A stretch of 64,000 bases of DNA from Actinokineospora globicatena (GCF_024171945.1 NZ_JAMTCR010000008.1:1-64000), one strand, 5' to 3'; positions 8,934-19,613 are shown, counted from the stretch's first letter. Numbers and translations: made by a program. The notes: generated from the letters alone by a model not told the origin.

Positions 8934-9850
8934 ACCCCGGTCGGGCCGGGGCCTGAGCTGCCGCGCCCGGGACCGGGCCTGCGCCTGCGCAGGTAGCGCT
9001 CGAACTCGGCGGCGATCACGTCACCGCTGGTCTCGTTGAGCGTGTCCTCCGCGTCGCCGCGCTCCTCGAGGGCGCGCACGTAGTTGCGCACGTCCTCGTC
9101 CTCCTCGGCCATCTCGCTGACCGTCTGCTGCCACTCCTCGGCCTGGTCGGGCAGCGTGCCCAGCGGCACCTCCACGTCCAGCACCTCCTCCACCCGGTGC
9201 AGCAGCGCCAGCGTCGCCTTGGGCGAGGGCGGCTGCGACACGTAGTGCGGCACCGCGGCCCAGATCGAGATCGCGGGCACCCCGGCCCGCACGCAGGCGT
9301 CCTGCAGCACGCCGACGATGCCGGTGGGGCCCTCGTAGCGCGAGCGCTCCAGGCCGAAGCGGGCCGCCGAGGTCGCGTCGTAGGCCGTGCCGGTCACCGG
9401 GACCGGGCGGGTGTGCGGGGTGTCGGCCAGCAGCGCGCCCAGCGTCACCACCGTGGTGATGTTGAGCTCCTCGATGTGGCCCAGCAGCTCCGCGCAGAAC
9501 TTGCGCCACCGCATGTTCGGCTCGATGCCGTGCACCAGCACGACGTCCCGGTTGGACCCGGGCGGCCTGCACAGGTAGAGCCGCGTCGTGGGCCACTCCA
9601 CCCTCCGCGTGACACCGTCCACCATGCGCACGGTCGGCCTGGTCACCTGGAAGTCGTAGTAGTCGTCCGGATCGATCTCCAGCAGCGGACTCGCGTCCCA
9701 GGTCAGCTGCAGGTGCTCGATCGCGGTGCTCGCCGCGTCGCCCGCGTCGTTCCAGCCCTCGAAGGCCGCGACCAGCACGGGGTCGACGAGTTCCCGCCGC
9801 GCCGTGGGCTCGCGGTCGGGCGCCATCTGCTGGTGGTCCGGGTCGGTCAC
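8930..9850 (-). CDS. PAC2-family protein
   Basis: A 306-residue protein of the PAC2 (proteasome assembly chaperone 2-like, DUF75) family. It has the opening LVAAFEGWNDAGDAAS, the central LVHGIEPNMRWRKF and the ITTVVTLGALLADTPHTRPV segment. The C-terminal 90 residues are acidic, ending in a basic RRRRPG tail. Actinobacterial members (the Rv2125 type) are trimer-forming proteins of unsettled role and need not be proteasome chaperones, even though this gene lies near a proteasome locus. The GTG start is preceded by TAGGCT (9857-9862) at 6 bases, so the mRNA is probably leaderless. It is coupled to the MFS gene. Confidence 0.88.
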   Translation of the reverse strand: MTDPDHQQMAPDREPTARRELVDPVLVAAFEGWNDAGDAASTAIEHLQLTWDASPLLEIDPDDYYDFQVTRPTVRMVDGVTRRVEWPTTRLYLCRPPGSNRDVVLVHGIEPNMRWRKFCAELLGHIEELNITTVVTLGALLADTPHTRPVPVTGTAYDATSAARFGLERSRYEGPTGIVGVLQDACVRAGVPAISIWAAVPHYVSQPPSPKATLALLHRVEEVLDVEVPLGTLPDQAEEWQQTVSEMAEEDEDVRNYVRALEERGDAEDTLNETSGDVIAAEFERYLRRRRPGPGRGSSGPGPTGV

Positions 9851-9856
9851 CCGGCA

Positions 9857-9862
9857 AGCCTA
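9857..9862 (-). promoter_or_regulatory. -10 element of the PAC2 gene, leaderless start
   Basis: Reads TAGGCT on the minus strand, 6 bases before the GTG at 9850. A second TAGGCT on the plus strand at 9890-9895 faces the HAD gene, so the two genes have back-to-back promoters about 30 bp apart. Confidence 0.6.
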
Positions 9863-9974
9863 CGGCTAGGGGGTCGGCGGCGGAGATCGTAGGCTGGGCA
9901 GGTGCCGCGACGCCGCGGCCGGACCCCGGGTCGGCACCCGGGCCCCGCGACGTCGCACGAGTGGAGGACGCCCC

Positions 9975-10703
9975 GTGACCAGACCGTCCACAGTGGATGG
10001 CCTCCCCGCCGCGGTGCTCTGGGACATGGACGGCACGCTGCTGGACTCGGAGAAGCTGTGGGACATCCCGCTCGGCGAGTACTCGCTCAAGCTGGGGGTC
10101 CCGCTGGCGCCCGAGACCAGGGCCGCGATGGTCGGCAGCAACGTCCCCACCAGCATGGGCCTGCTCTTCGGCGGGATCGGCGTGGTGCCCACCGCGGCCG
10201 ACATCCGGGAGGCGATGGGCTGGATCGACGCCCGGATGCGGGAGCTGTTCGCGACCCGGCTGACCTTCCGGCCCGGCGCCCCCGAGGCGCTGCGCGCGGT
10301 GCGGGCCACCGGACTGCCGGTGGCCCTGGTCACCTCCACCGAGCGGGCGCTGACCGAGGTGGCGCTCGACACCCTCGGCCGCGAGCACTTCGACGTCACC
10401 GTGTGCGGCGACGAGGTCGACGGCCTGAACAAGCCGCTGCCCGAGCCCTACCTCAAGGCCGCCGCCCTGCTCGGCGTCGACCCGACCACCTGCCTGGCCG
10501 TGGAGGACTCGCCGACCGGCACCACCGCCGCCGTCGCCGCGGGCTGCACGGTGCTGGTCGTGCCCTGCGAGGTCCCGGTCGACCCCGGGCCGCGCCGGGT
10601 CCCGCGCGAGTCGCTGGTCGGCCTGGACGCCGACCTGCTGCGCGCGGTGATGGCCGCCGGTTTCGCCCGGGCGGAGCCCGGGTGGCAGGATCGTCCGGCG
10701 TGA
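9975..10703 (+). CDS. HAD-superfamily phosphatase (beta-phosphoglucomutase-like)
   Basis: A 242-residue HAD hydrolase. Motif I is DMDGTLLDS (nucleophile D and acid/base D near residues 16-18), motif II is VTSTERAL, motif III is the lysine in LNKPLPEPY and motif IV is [12 protein letters not shown]. The helical cap between motifs I and II is of the subfamily-I type seen in beta-phosphoglucomutases and sugar-phosphate phosphatases. The GTG start has GGAGGA 8 bases upstream. The gene overlaps hisE by 4 nt. In actinobacteria a HAD gene often sits beside hisE, but it is not the histidinol-phosphatase family, so a histidine role is not shown. Confidence 0.88.
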   Translation: MTRPSTVDGLPAAVLWDMDGTLLDSEKLWDIPLGEYSLKLGVPLAPETRAAMVGSNVPTSMGLLFGGIGVVPTAADIREAMGWIDARMRELFATRLTFRPGAPEALRAVRATGLPVALVTSTERALTEVALDTLGREHFDVTVCGDEVDGLNKPLPEPYLKAAALLGVDPTTCLAVEDSPTGTTAAVAAGCTVLVVPCEVPVDPGPRRVPRESLVGLDADLLRAVMAAGFARAEPGWQDRPA

Positions 10704-10963
10704 AGACCTTCGACCAGTTGTTCGCCGAGCTCACCGACCGCGCCGCCACCCGCCCGGAGGGCTCGGGCACGGTGCGCGCGCTCGACGACGGCGTGCACGC
10801 CCAGGGCAAGAAGGTCCTCGAGGAGGCGGGCGAGGTCTGGATCGCCGCCGAGTACCAGAGCGACGCCGAGCTGGCCGAGGAGATCTCCCAGCTGCTCTAC
10901 CGCGTCCAGGTCCTGATGGTCGGCCGCGGCCTCACCCTCGACGACGTCTACAAGTACCTCTGA
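10700..10963 (+). CDS. hisE: HisE, phosphoribosyl-ATP pyrophosphatase
   Basis: An 87-residue stand-alone PRA-PH enzyme. It hydrolyses phosphoribosyl-ATP to phosphoribosyl-AMP, step 2 of histidine synthesis. The all-alpha MazG-like core is visible, with metal-ligand helices [16 protein letters not shown] and [16 protein letters not shown] (E-x2-E and E-x3-D-like pairs). The GTG start overlaps the HAD stop (GTGA). hisG, which normally follows hisE in actinobacteria, is absent: the next gene is the convergent RecB-like nuclease 20 bases away. Confidence 0.92.
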   Translation: MKTFDQLFAELTDRAATRPEGSGTVRALDDGVHAQGKKVLEEAGEVWIAAEYQSDAELAEEISQLLYRVQVLMVGRGLTLDDVYKYL

Positions 10964-10982
10964 GCCGGTCGGGCCGGTCGAG

Positions 10983-11873
10983 CTAGTCGGCCCGGTCCAG
11001 CGCCGACTCCTCGCCGGGGTCGGGCTCGGGCCAGCCCGGGTACTCCGGCGGGGTCCCGCCGAACTCCGGGCAGTGCGCCTGGTGCGAGCACCACCCGCAG
11101 AGCTTGCTCTTGTTCGGCCGGAAGTCCCCGCTGCGGCCCGCGCGCAGGATCGCCGCCCAGATCGCGTCCAGCGTCCGCTCGAACCGCGCCAGCTCAGCCT
11201 CGTCCGGCGTGTAGGCCAGCGACTGCCGGTCGGCCAGGTACATCAACCGCAGCTGCCGGGGCACCTCACCGCGCAACCGCCACACCGCCAGCGCGTAGAA
11301 CTTCATCTGGAACAGCGCCTTGGCCTCACCGATCTCCCGCGGCGCCGCCCCGGTCTTGTAGTCGACCACCCGGATCTCCCCGGTCGGCGCCACGTCCAGC
11401 CGGTCGATGTACCCGCGCAGCAACACCCCGGACGGCAGCTCGGTCTCCACCAGCAGCTCACAGGCCTCCGGCTGCAACCGCCGCGGGTCCTCCAACTCGA
11501 AGTACCCGTCGATCAACCCGTCCGCCGAGGCCAACCAGTCGGCCGGGTCCTCACCCTCGTCGAAGATCGCGCCAAGCCCGGGCTGCTCGGCCAGCAACTC
11601 GGCCCACGTCGGCGCCAGCAACCCGTGCGCGGTCTCGGGCACCCGCTGCACCGCGGGCAACCCGTAGAGCCGCTCGAGCACGGCGTGCACCACCGTCCCC
11701 CGAACCTGCGCCTTCGTCGGCGTCTCGGGCAACCGGTCCACTGCCCGGAACCGGTACAACAACGGACACTGCTTGAAATCCCCCGCCCGCGACGGCGACA
11801 ACGCGGGCCGCCGCCTGCCCGCCCCCTGCCGCGCACCCGCTTGAACCGGGATGGGCTCGGTCTCCGTAGCCAT
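10983..11873 (-). CDS. RecB-like PD-(D/E)XK nuclease with likely Fe-S cluster
   Basis: A 296-residue protein from ATG 11873, with an in-frame frame extending upstream in non-coding DNA. It matches the Rv2119-type RecB/Cas4-like exonuclease domain: SPSRAGDFKQCPLLYRFR at the N-terminus, GTVVHAVLERL, the catalytic IDRLDV and VVDYKTG motifs, then a QMKFYALA segment. The C-terminal KLCGWCSHQAHCPEF gives three cysteines that, with the N-terminal Cys, make the usual four-cysteine iron-sulfur site of AddB/Cas4-type nucleases. Its neighbour trmI is conserved across actinobacteria, but the role is not known. A TAAGGT box (11882-11887) stands 8 bases before the start. Confidence 0.85.
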   Translation of the reverse strand: MATETEPIPVQAGARQGAGRRRPALSPSRAGDFKQCPLLYRFRAVDRLPETPTKAQVRGTVVHAVLERLYGLPAVQRVPETAHGLLAPTWAELLAEQPGLGAIFDEGEDPADWLASADGLIDGYFELEDPRRLQPEACELLVETELPSGVLLRGYIDRLDVAPTGEIRVVDYKTGAAPREIGEAKALFQMKFYALAVWRLRGEVPRQLRLMYLADRQSLAYTPDEAELARFERTLDAIWAAILRAGRSGDFRPNKSKLCGWCSHQAHCPEFGGTPPEYPGWPEPDPGEESALDRAD

Positions 11874-11881
11874 GATCCCCG

Positions 11882-11887
11882 ACCTTA
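11882..11887 (-). promoter_or_regulatory. -10 element of the RecB-like gene
   Basis: TAAGGT on the minus strand, 8 bases before ATG 11873. Compatible with a leaderless or near-leaderless mRNA. Confidence 0.45.
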
Positions 11888-12007
11888 GTGTCGCCCCCCG
11901 ACAACCCCCGACACCGCACCCGCTCTGGTTCCTCTGACAGACCGGAGCCGAGCCCTCTCCTTGCGGGACCTCCGGTCGCACTACCGGCCCCGCGCGCCGC
12001 CTGTGCC

Positions 12008-12097
12008 GCTCTTGCCAGGTCGGTGACCGTGCTCCGCCTGCACTGCTCCTGCCAGATCGTTGGCCGCGCGCCGTGTGCCCGCTCCTGCCAGGTCCGT
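12008..12097. repeat. Three spaced copies of a 16-17 bp motif
   Basis: Near-copies of GCTCCTGCCAGGTCCGT at 12008-12024, 12045-12060 and 12081-12097, 36-37 bp apart. The even spacing resembles binding-site iterons or a worn tandem repeat. No protein partner is evident. Confidence 0.6.
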
Positions 12098-12212
12098 ACC
12101 GGCGCTCCGGCCCCACCGAGCCCATTTCCGCACCGGCCCCACCGGGCCTGGAACTCCTCCAGCCGCACCACCGCGCCAGCCCGCAACCACCCCGCGGTCG
12201 CACCGCCCTACC

Positions 12213-12369
12213 GCCCCCGGATCGCGCCCGCGCGCGCAGGCAACCCCTGCCCGGCCCCCACCCTCTCCGGGGGGCGTCCCTGGTCCAGTCTACCCGGGGC
12301 ACACCGACAGTCGATCTTGAAAGCACCCCCGCGGAGATCCACATGTGGATAACCTCTGTCACCCAGAAG
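12213..12369 (-). repeat. 157-bp dispersed element, copy A
   Basis: Read on the minus strand, it matches 29663-29819 with a handful of differences. The first 110 bases differ by two substitutions and one indel. It contains the palindrome ATCCACATGTGGAT, extended to TTATCCACA, which equals the bacterial DnaA-box consensus, and a GTAGACTGG segment. It does not encode a protein. Confidence 0.9.
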
Positions 12370-12545
12370 GCGGAAAATCGGCGCGACCCGGCCAAGAATC
12401 CCCAGCTCAAGAGCCCAAGCCCCGTCAACGCCCCGCCCCGCCACCCAGATCGCCCCAGTGAAGATCATCAACAGCGGTAAGCGGAGCTAAAGCATCCACA
12501 ATGGACACCCGGGCCCGGATCACCCCCGTCCCACACCGGTGTGGC

Positions 12546-12551
12546 TAGTCT
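12546..12551 (+). promoter_or_regulatory. -10 element of the M50 gene
   Basis: TAGTCT lies 7 bases before GTG 12559. This places the transcription start on that codon and argues against the earlier in-frame GTG at 12541. Confidence 0.55.
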
Positions 12552-12558
12552 GGGTGGG

Positions 12559-14592
<2,034 letters not shown>

Positions 14593-14594
<2 letters not shown>

Positions 14595-14645
14595 CAGGAC
14601 CAAAGGCCGACAGGACCAAAGGCCGACAGGACCAAGAGCCGACAG
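14593..14645. repeat. 16-bp tandem repeat, about 3.3 copies
   Basis: Units GACAGGACCAAAGGCC at 14593-14608 and 14609-14624 are identical. The third (14625-14640) differs at two positions, and a 5-base fragment follows. The repeat begins in the trmI stop codon and runs into the terminator stem. Confidence 0.9.
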
Positions 14646-14696
14646 ACGCGAAGAGGGCCCGGTGGGAACAACTCCCGCCGGGCCCTCTTCGCGTCT
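14644..14696. terminator. Bidirectional terminator, 19-bp perfect stem
   Basis: Arms 14644-14662 and 14678-14696 pair perfectly (outer end AGACGCGAAG, inner end GGGCCCGG), with a 15-base loop that can pair further. It separates the convergent trmI gene and the membrane-protein gene at 14703. Confidence 0.9.
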
Positions 14697-14702
14697 ACCG
14701 TC

Positions 14703-15497
14703 CTAGAGGGACACGCACCAGCCGTTGGACTTCTTCTCGAACACGATCGGGAAGTCGATCGGGGCGCTGCCCATGACCGTCACCTGGGTGTCGACCTTGC
14801 CGTTGCTGTCGCCGTAGGTCTCCGGCTCGCCCACCACGGTCACCTTGCCGCCGTTGGGGGCGACGCTGGTGTACATGATGCCGGGCTCGGTGCCCGAGCA
14901 GGTCAGCGACTTCGCGGTCGCCTCGTCCTTGGCGTTGACCGCGTCGGCGTACTTGGCGCCCGCCGCCTTGAGGTCCGCGCCGCCACCGCCGCCACCGCTC
15001 TCCGCGGTCGTGGTGGTCGGCCGCTTGGTGGTGGTCGTCTCGTCGTCGGTGGTGGTCTTGGTCGACTTCTTCGTCGTGGTGGGGGTCGTGGAGGTCTCAC
15101 CACCACCGCCGCTGGGCGACGCCGAGTTCCCGCTGTCCTTGTTGAGCAGGAAGTACAGGCCGACGCCACCGCCGCCGAGCACGAGCACGGCGATCACCAC
15201 GATGGCGATGATCTTGCCGTTGCCCTTCTTCGGCGGCTGCCCACCCGGGCCGTAGCCGCCGTAGGGCTGCTGCTGGCCGTAGGGGTCCTGGCCGAACTGC
15301 TGGGGCTGCTGGCCGTAGTAGGGCTGCTGCTGCTGGCCGTATGGGTCCTGCTGCGGCTGCTGCTGCTGCTGCCCGTACGGGTCGTGCGGCTGCTGCGGCT
15401 GCTGCTGGGCGTACGGGTCGTGCTGGTAGGGCTGCTGCTGGCCGTAGGGGTCGGGCTGCTGCCCGTAGGGTCCCGGCTGCTGCGGAGGGTAGGTCAT
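14703..15497 (-). CDS. Pro/Gln/Tyr-rich single-pass membrane protein (1 of 3 tandem)
   Basis: A 264-residue protein of unknown function. Residues 1-90 are a low-complexity tail made of repeats such as DPYGQQ and PYGQQQ. One membrane helix follows basic residues (KKGNGKIIAIVVIAVLVL, about 92-115). An outside Ser/Thr-rich linker (about 120-168, TTTTKRPTTTT) leads to a globular domain of about 95 residues with two cysteines (SLTCSG and GWCVSL) and a beta-rich pattern, similar to the small domains fused to DUF4333/LppI-like proteins. Topology should be N-in, C-out. It shares its first 15 residues and its helix with the next gene upstream, so the two are duplicates. Confidence 0.8.
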   Translation of the reverse strand: MTYPPQQPGPYGQQPDPYGQQQPYQHDPYAQQQPQQPHDPYGQQQQQPQQDPYGQQQQPYYGQQPQQFGQDPYGQQQPYGGYGPGGQPPKKGNGKIIAIVVIAVLVLGGGGVGLYFLLNKDSGNSASPSGGGGETSTTPTTTKKSTKTTTDDETTTTKRPTTTTAESGGGGGGADLKAAGAKYADAVNAKDEATAKSLTCSGTEPGIMYTSVAPNGGKVTVVGEPETYGDSNGKVDTQVTVMGSAPIDFPIVFEKKSNGWCVSL

Positions 15498-15576
15498 CTG
15501 TGGTCCCCGGCTCGTGCTGGCGGTGTGGCGGTCGTGGTCGTGCGGGCTCTGCGGTCGGTCTCGATCGGTGCCGTGC

Positions 15577-16275
15577 TCAGGCCTCCTCCTCGCCGCAGAA
15601 CCGCCACTCGCCGCTCTCCTTGACGATCTTGATCTTGATGCTGGCGTCCTTGCTCGTCCCGTCCTTGCTCAGCACCAGGTCGATGAGCGCGGTCGCCGAC
15701 GACCCCGACACGGTCGGCTCGCCCTGGGCGGTCGCCGTGATGTCGAACGGCTCCAGCTCCTTCTCCAGGGCCGTGGTGTCGGTGCCGTACTTGTCCTTGT
15801 ACGCGTCGCAGGCGTTACCGGTGACCGAGGAGAAGCTCTTGGACTCGTAGGCCTTGAGGTAGTTCTCGACGACCTCCTGCGGGCCCGAGGTGTCCGGCGC
15901 CGCCTTGGTGGTGGTCGTCGGCTCGTCGGTCGCCGACTTCTTGCCCGTGGTCTTGGGCGCGCTGGTGGTCGTGGTCGAGCCGCCGCCACCGGCGCCGTTC
16001 TTGCTGTCCTTGGTCAGGAAGTAGACCCCGACCCCGGCGCCGCCGAGCACCAGCACCGCGATGATCACGATCGCGACGATCTTGCCGGTGTTCTTCTGCT
16101 TCGGTGGCTGCCCACCCCCGCCGGGGAACCCGCCGAGCCCCTGGTAGCCGCCCTGCTGGGGGAACTGGCTGGTCGGCGGGAACTGGCCGCCGGGCTGCTG
16201 TGGCTGGTTCCCGAAGCCGCCGGGCTGCTGCGGCTGCTGGCCGTAGGGCCCTGGCTGCTGCGGAGGGTAGGTCAT
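15577..16275 (-). CDS. Pro/Gln-rich single-pass membrane protein (2 of 3 tandem)
   Basis: A 232-residue protein from ATG 16275; an upstream in-frame ATG at 16359 is rejected because MTYPPQQPGPYGQQP at the chosen start is identical to the neighbour. Layout: Gln/Gly-rich tail (1-55), helix (about 62-84, GKIVAIVIIAVLVLGGAGVG), Thr-rich linker (STTTTSAPKTT, TTTTKAAP), then a 100-residue domain (EVVENYLKAYESKSFSS through EWRFCGEEEA) with a Cys pair. The last domain looks like the NTF2-like lipoprotein domain (DUF4878-like) seen in other actinobacterial cell-envelope proteins. The role is unknown. It lies 79 bases from its downstream paralogue. Confidence 0.8.
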   Translation of the reverse strand: MTYPPQQPGPYGQQPQQPGGFGNQPQQPGGQFPPTSQFPQQGGYQGLGGFPGGGGQPPKQKNTGKIVAIVIIAVLVLGGAGVGVYFLTKDSKNGAGGGGSTTTTSAPKTTGKKSATDEPTTTTKAAPDTSGPQEVVENYLKAYESKSFSSVTGNACDAYKDKYGTDTTALEKELEPFDITATAQGEPTVSGSSATALIDLVLSKDGTSKDASIKIKIVKESGEWRFCGEEEA

Positions 16276-16468
16276 CTGGTCCTGACTTCCTTCTGGACTG
16301 CGGGTGCCGCGCCTGCGGCCGACGCGGAGTAGACGGTTGGGGCCACCGCCGCGTTCCACCGCCGACCGTATCCCGTCGGGGCGACATCATGGTATTAGCC
16401 GCAGCCGCCCGCACCGGCCCACCCCGCTACCGGCGCGGGCCTCGATCGGGTGACGAATCGGGCACGGG

Positions 16469-17368
16469 TCAGCCGCGACCGATCCGGTCGACGCACCACA
16501 CGTCGTCGCGCTTCTTCAACTGGAGCCGGACCTTGGTCGAGCGGCCGCCGATGGTGGCGCTGAACTCGCCGACCGCGGTGTCGCCGCTCTCGGTGACGTT
16601 GGTGACCGACGTGTCGGTGATCTGGACGTCGCGGTCCTCGTCGATCTCCTTCTGCGTGGTCTTGCCGTCCTCGTCGCACATCAGCCGGTTGAAGGCCTCC
16701 GCGTCGCGGCTCTTGACCGCGTCGATGAACGCCTCGGTCGTGCCGCGCGGCGACCCGGTGCCGTCCCCGCTGAGCACCAGGATCAGCGTCACGATGATGC
16801 CGATCACCACCAGGCCGCCGCCCGCGAGCACCCACGGCATCGGGCTGCGCCGCGCCGGGCCGTAGGTCGGGCCGCCGTACGGGCCCTGCGGGTAGCCGCC
16901 CGGCTGCTGCGGGTAGCCACCCGCCTGGGGGACCTGCGCGGGCTGCTGGCCGTAGCCGCCCTGCGGGTACTGCTGCTGGAACTGCTCCTGCGGGTACTGG
17001 CCGCCGCCGGGCTGCGCCGGGTACTGGCCGCCGCCGAACTGGCCCCCCGCCGCCGGGTCCGCGCCGGGCTGACCGGGCCCCTGCTGTCCGGATTGTGGGA
17101 AATTCGCCGGGTACCCCGGTGGTTGCGCAGCGTGAGGACCGGACTGGCCGTACTGACCCGGCGCGGGCTGCTGCGCGGGCGCGCCGTGCGCACCCGGTGT
17201 GGCGTACGGGTCCTGGGCCGGTGGCGGGTTCTGCTCCGCGCCGGGGAACGCCCCGGCGGGCAGGAACTGGGTCTGCCCCGGGAACGCCTGCTGGTATCCG
17301 CCCTGGTCAGGCTGCTGTCCGGGCTCCTGCGGCTGTCCTGCGTGCGGATCGTGCGGCGGTTGGGTCAT
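16469..17368 (-). CDS. Pro/Gln/Gly-rich single-pass membrane protein (3 of 3 tandem)
   Basis: A 299-residue protein. The N-terminal 175 residues are disordered, rich in Pro, Gln, Gly and Tyr (repeats of GGYPQQP and GQYP). The helix is at about 178-202 (MPWVLAGGGLVVIGIIVTLIL). The outer domain of about 100 residues (TTEAFIDAVKSRDAEAFNRLMC through DDVWCVDRIGRG) has two cysteines and the NTF2-like start 'EAFIDAVKSRDAEA' found in DUF4878 proteins. The same plan as the two downstream genes suggests a family that scaffolds or senses in the envelope; function unproven. It is divergent from arc with about 375 bp between starts. Confidence 0.8.
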   Translation of the reverse strand: MTQPPHDPHAGQPQEPGQQPDQGGYQQAFPGQTQFLPAGAFPGAEQNPPPAQDPYATPGAHGAPAQQPAPGQYGQSGPHAAQPPGYPANFPQSGQQGPGQPGADPAAGGQFGGGQYPAQPGGGQYPQEQFQQQYPQGGYGQQPAQVPQAGGYPQQPGGYPQGPYGGPTYGPARRSPMPWVLAGGGLVVIGIIVTLILVLSGDGTGSPRGTTEAFIDAVKSRDAEAFNRLMCDEDGKTTQKEIDEDRDVQITDTSVTNVTESGDTAVGEFSATIGGRSTKVRLQLKKRDDVWCVDRIGRG

Positions 17369-17744
17369 GATCCCCGGGCTTTCGTGGGAGTGGAGTGTGC
17401 GGGTGGGAGTGATCGTCTCGGGCCGATCGTGCCGGTGATCGTGTCACGGCGCCCGCCGCGGCCGGGGTCGACCCGGTGGTGCCCACCAGCCGGACGCGCC
17501 GGGCGCGGCCCTCGGTAACACCAGCCGTGCTGACGCGACACTCCCGTTCACACCCGCGCGGTCGGCCTAGTGCGCGGACGCACGGTGATGCCCGTCCGGT
17601 TCCCGCCAGTACCGGGATGGCGCACGGGGTGCGGCCAAGCGAGTGTCACGCGGGTGTGACACGCAAGTTCCGACATGTCGATGCTCTGTCCTTGTCGGTG
17701 ATCGCCGGTACCGTAGGGGTACGAGTTCGGGAGGAGGTGCCGAC
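17369..17744. promoter_or_regulatory. Divergent intergenic region upstream of arc
   Basis: The region between the third membrane-protein gene (minus) and arc (plus). It holds an inverted repeat at 17643-17662 and a candidate arc promoter (TTGTCG 17692-17697, 16-base spacer, TAGGGG 17714-17719). The left half has no other structure I could support. Confidence 0.5.
17643..17662. promoter_or_regulatory. Operator-like inverted repeat upstream of arc
   Basis: GTGTCAC at 17643-17649 and GTGACAC at 17656-17662 pair perfectly around 6 bases. It sits about 30 bases upstream of the candidate -35 of arc, so it could bind a dimeric regulator. No such regulator is identified. Confidence 0.5.
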
Positions 17745-19565
17745 ATGCAGCACGATCGTCCCGGCAGTCGGCCAGAGAACGCCGACGGTGAGCACGGAGG
17801 CGCGGTGGACCCTGGGCGCGAGCGCCCCGAGGTGTCCGAGGCCGCGCAGATCCGCTTCCTCGAGGAGGAAGTCGCTCTGCTTCGCCGGAAACTGACGGAA
17901 TCGCCACGGCATTCGCGGCTGCTCGAGCAGCGGCTCGCGGAGGCGACCGAGCGGGTGAACCAGCTCACCGAGCGGAACACCAAGCTGGTCGACACGTTGC
18001 GGGAGGCCAGGAGCCAGCTGCTAGCGCTGCGCGAAGAGGTCGACCGCCTCGCCCAACCGCCCAGCGGCTACGGCGTGTTCCTGGTAGGCCACGACGACGG
18101 CACTGTGGACGTGTTCACCGCGGGCCGCAGGATGCGGGTCTCGGTGTCGCCCGCGGTGGACGGTGCCGCGCTGCGGCGCGGGCAGTCGGTTCGGCTCAAC
18201 GAGGCGCTCACGGTCGTCGAGGGTGGCGGCTTCGAGCGCACCGGTGAGGTGTCCACGCTGCGCGAGCTGCTCATCGGCGACGACGAGGTGGTGGCCACCA
18301 GGGCGCTGGTCGTCGGGCACGCCGACGAGGAGCGCGTGGTGTGGCTGGCCGACCCGCTGACCGAGGCGCCGCTCAAGCCGGGTGACTCGCTGCTGGTGGA
18401 CGGCAAGTCCGGCTACGCCTACGAGCGGGTGCCCAAGGCCGAGGTGGAGGACCTGGTGCTCGAGGAGGTGCCCGACGTCGACTACACCGACATCGGGGGC
18501 CTGTTCCGCCAGATCGAGCAGATCCGCGACGCGGTGGAGCTGCCGTTCCTGCACAAGGACCTGTTCGCCGAGTACGAGCTGCGCCCGCCCAAGGGCGTGC
18601 TGCTCTACGGCCCGCCCGGCTGCGGCAAGACGCTGATCGCCAAGGCGGTGGCCAACTCCCTGGCCAAGAAGGTGGCCGCGGCGCGCGGGGACCACGCGCC
18701 CAAGGACGCCAAGTCGTACTTCCTCAACATCAAGGGTCCCGAGCTGCTCAACAAGTTCGTCGGCGAGACCGAGCGGCACATCCGGCTGATCTTCCAGCGG
18801 GCGCGCGAGAAGGCCTCCGAGGGCACCCCGGTGATCGTGTTCTTCGACGAGATGGACTCGATCTTCCGCACCAGGGGCAGCGGTGTCTCCTCCGATGTGG
18901 AGACCACCATCGTCCCGCAGCTGCTCAGCGAGATCGACGGTGTCGAGGGCCTGGAGAACGTCATCGTCATCGGCGCGTCCAACCGGGAGGACATGATCGA
19001 CCCGGCCATCCTGCGACCGGGCAGGCTGGACGTGAAGATCAAGATCGAGCGGCCGGACGCGGAGGCGGCGCGCGACATCTTCTCCAAGTACCTCACCACC
19101 AACCTGCCCATCCACGCCGACGACCTCGCCGAGTTCGGCGGCGACAAGCGGGTGTGCATCGACGCGATGATCCAGCACACCGTGGAGCGGATGTACGAGG
19201 AGACCGAGGACAACCGGTTCCTGGAGGTGACCTACGCCAACGGGGACAAGGAGGTCCTGTACTTCCGCGACTTCAACTCCGGCGCGATGATCCAGAACAT
19301 CGTGGACCGGGCGAAGAAGGCGGCGATCAAGTCGGTGTTGGACACCCAGCAGCCCGGCCTGCGGGTGCAGCACCTGCTCGACGCCATAGTGGACGAGTTC
19401 GCCGAGAACGAGGACCTGCCCAACACGACCAACCCGGACGACTGGGCGCGGATCTCGGGCAAGAAGGGTGAGCGCATCGTCTACATAAGGACTCTGGTCA
19501 CCGGTAAGAACCAGGAGTCCGGGCGGGCGATAGACACCGCCACGAACACCGGCCAGTACCTCTAG
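17745..19565 (+). CDS. arc: ARC/Mpa proteasomal AAA ATPase
   Basis: A 606-residue proteasome-associated ring ATPase. It binds Pup on tagged proteins, unfolds them and feeds them to the 20S core. Order seen: a coiled coil at about 32-103 that captures Pup; OB domains at about 107-235; and the AAA domain from about 240 with Walker A GPPGCGKT (289-296), Walker [11 protein letters not shown], sensor ASNRED, and arginine fingers in LRPGRLD. The C-terminus ends GQYL, the penultimate-Tyr type motif that docks into proteasome pockets. ATG 17745 follows GGGAGGAGG at about 5 bases. It is first in the locus, about 3 kb before pup. A palindromic hairpin terminates it. Confidence 0.97.
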   Translation: MQHDRPGSRPENADGEHGGAVDPGRERPEVSEAAQIRFLEEEVALLRRKLTESPRHSRLLEQRLAEATERVNQLTERNTKLVDTLREARSQLLALREEVDRLAQPPSGYGVFLVGHDDGTVDVFTAGRRMRVSVSPAVDGAALRRGQSVRLNEALTVVEGGGFERTGEVSTLRELLIGDDEVVATRALVVGHADEERVVWLADPLTEAPLKPGDSLLVDGKSGYAYERVPKAEVEDLVLEEVPDVDYTDIGGLFRQIEQIRDAVELPFLHKDLFAEYELRPPKGVLLYGPPGCGKTLIAKAVANSLAKKVAAARGDHAPKDAKSYFLNIKGPELLNKFVGETERHIRLIFQRAREKASEGTPVIVFFDEMDSIFRTRGSGVSSDVETTIVPQLLSEIDGVEGLENVIVIGASNREDMIDPAILRPGRLDVKIKIERPDAEAARDIFSKYLTTNLPIHADDLAEFGGDKRVCIDAMIQHTVERMYEETEDNRFLEVTYANGDKEVLYFRDFNSGAMIQNIVDRAKKAAIKSVLDTQQPGLRVQHLLDAIVDEFAENEDLPNTTNPDDWARISGKKGERIVYIRTLVTGKNQESGRAIDTATNTGQYL

Positions 19566-19577
19566 ATCCCGGACACC

Positions 19578-19613
19578 CAGTGGGCCCTGACCGCGCGCGG
19601 TCAGGGCCCACTG
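19578..19613 (+). terminator. Terminator of arc
   Basis: A 36-base perfect palindrome (outer CAGTGGGCCC, inner GACCGCG) that folds to a long stem with a 4-base loop. It lies 13 bases after the arc stop. Confidence 0.85.

Larger units (their letters stand above)
11888..12540. other. Intergenic region with repeats
   Basis: About 650 bases between the divergent nuclease and M50 genes. No frame here has credible protein content. It holds a spaced short repeat (12008-12097) and one copy of the 157-bp dispersed element (12213-12369). The rest is C-rich sequence in which I see nothing else. Confidence 0.6.

Noticed and set aside
9902-10963. A 353-codon frame covering the HAD gene and hisE
   Set aside because: Its first 266 codons are a shadow of the HAD gene. 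Only the end of the frame (from GTG 10700) has real protein similarity, to HisE.
12213-12369. The 157-bp element as a replication origin
   Set aside because: Only one or two DnaA-box-like sites, no AT-rich unwinding region and no dnaA or dnaN gene nearby.
10983-12428. The long N-terminal extension of the RecB-like frame (to 12428)
   Set aside because: The extension reads through repeat-rich non-coding DNA. The ATG at 11873 begins the similarity and has a -10 box before it.
14703-17368. Collagen- or silk-like structural proteins
   Set aside because: The Gln/Pro/Tyr repeats are short and irregular and are followed by a membrane helix and a globular domain, so a membrane-anchored envelope protein fits better.
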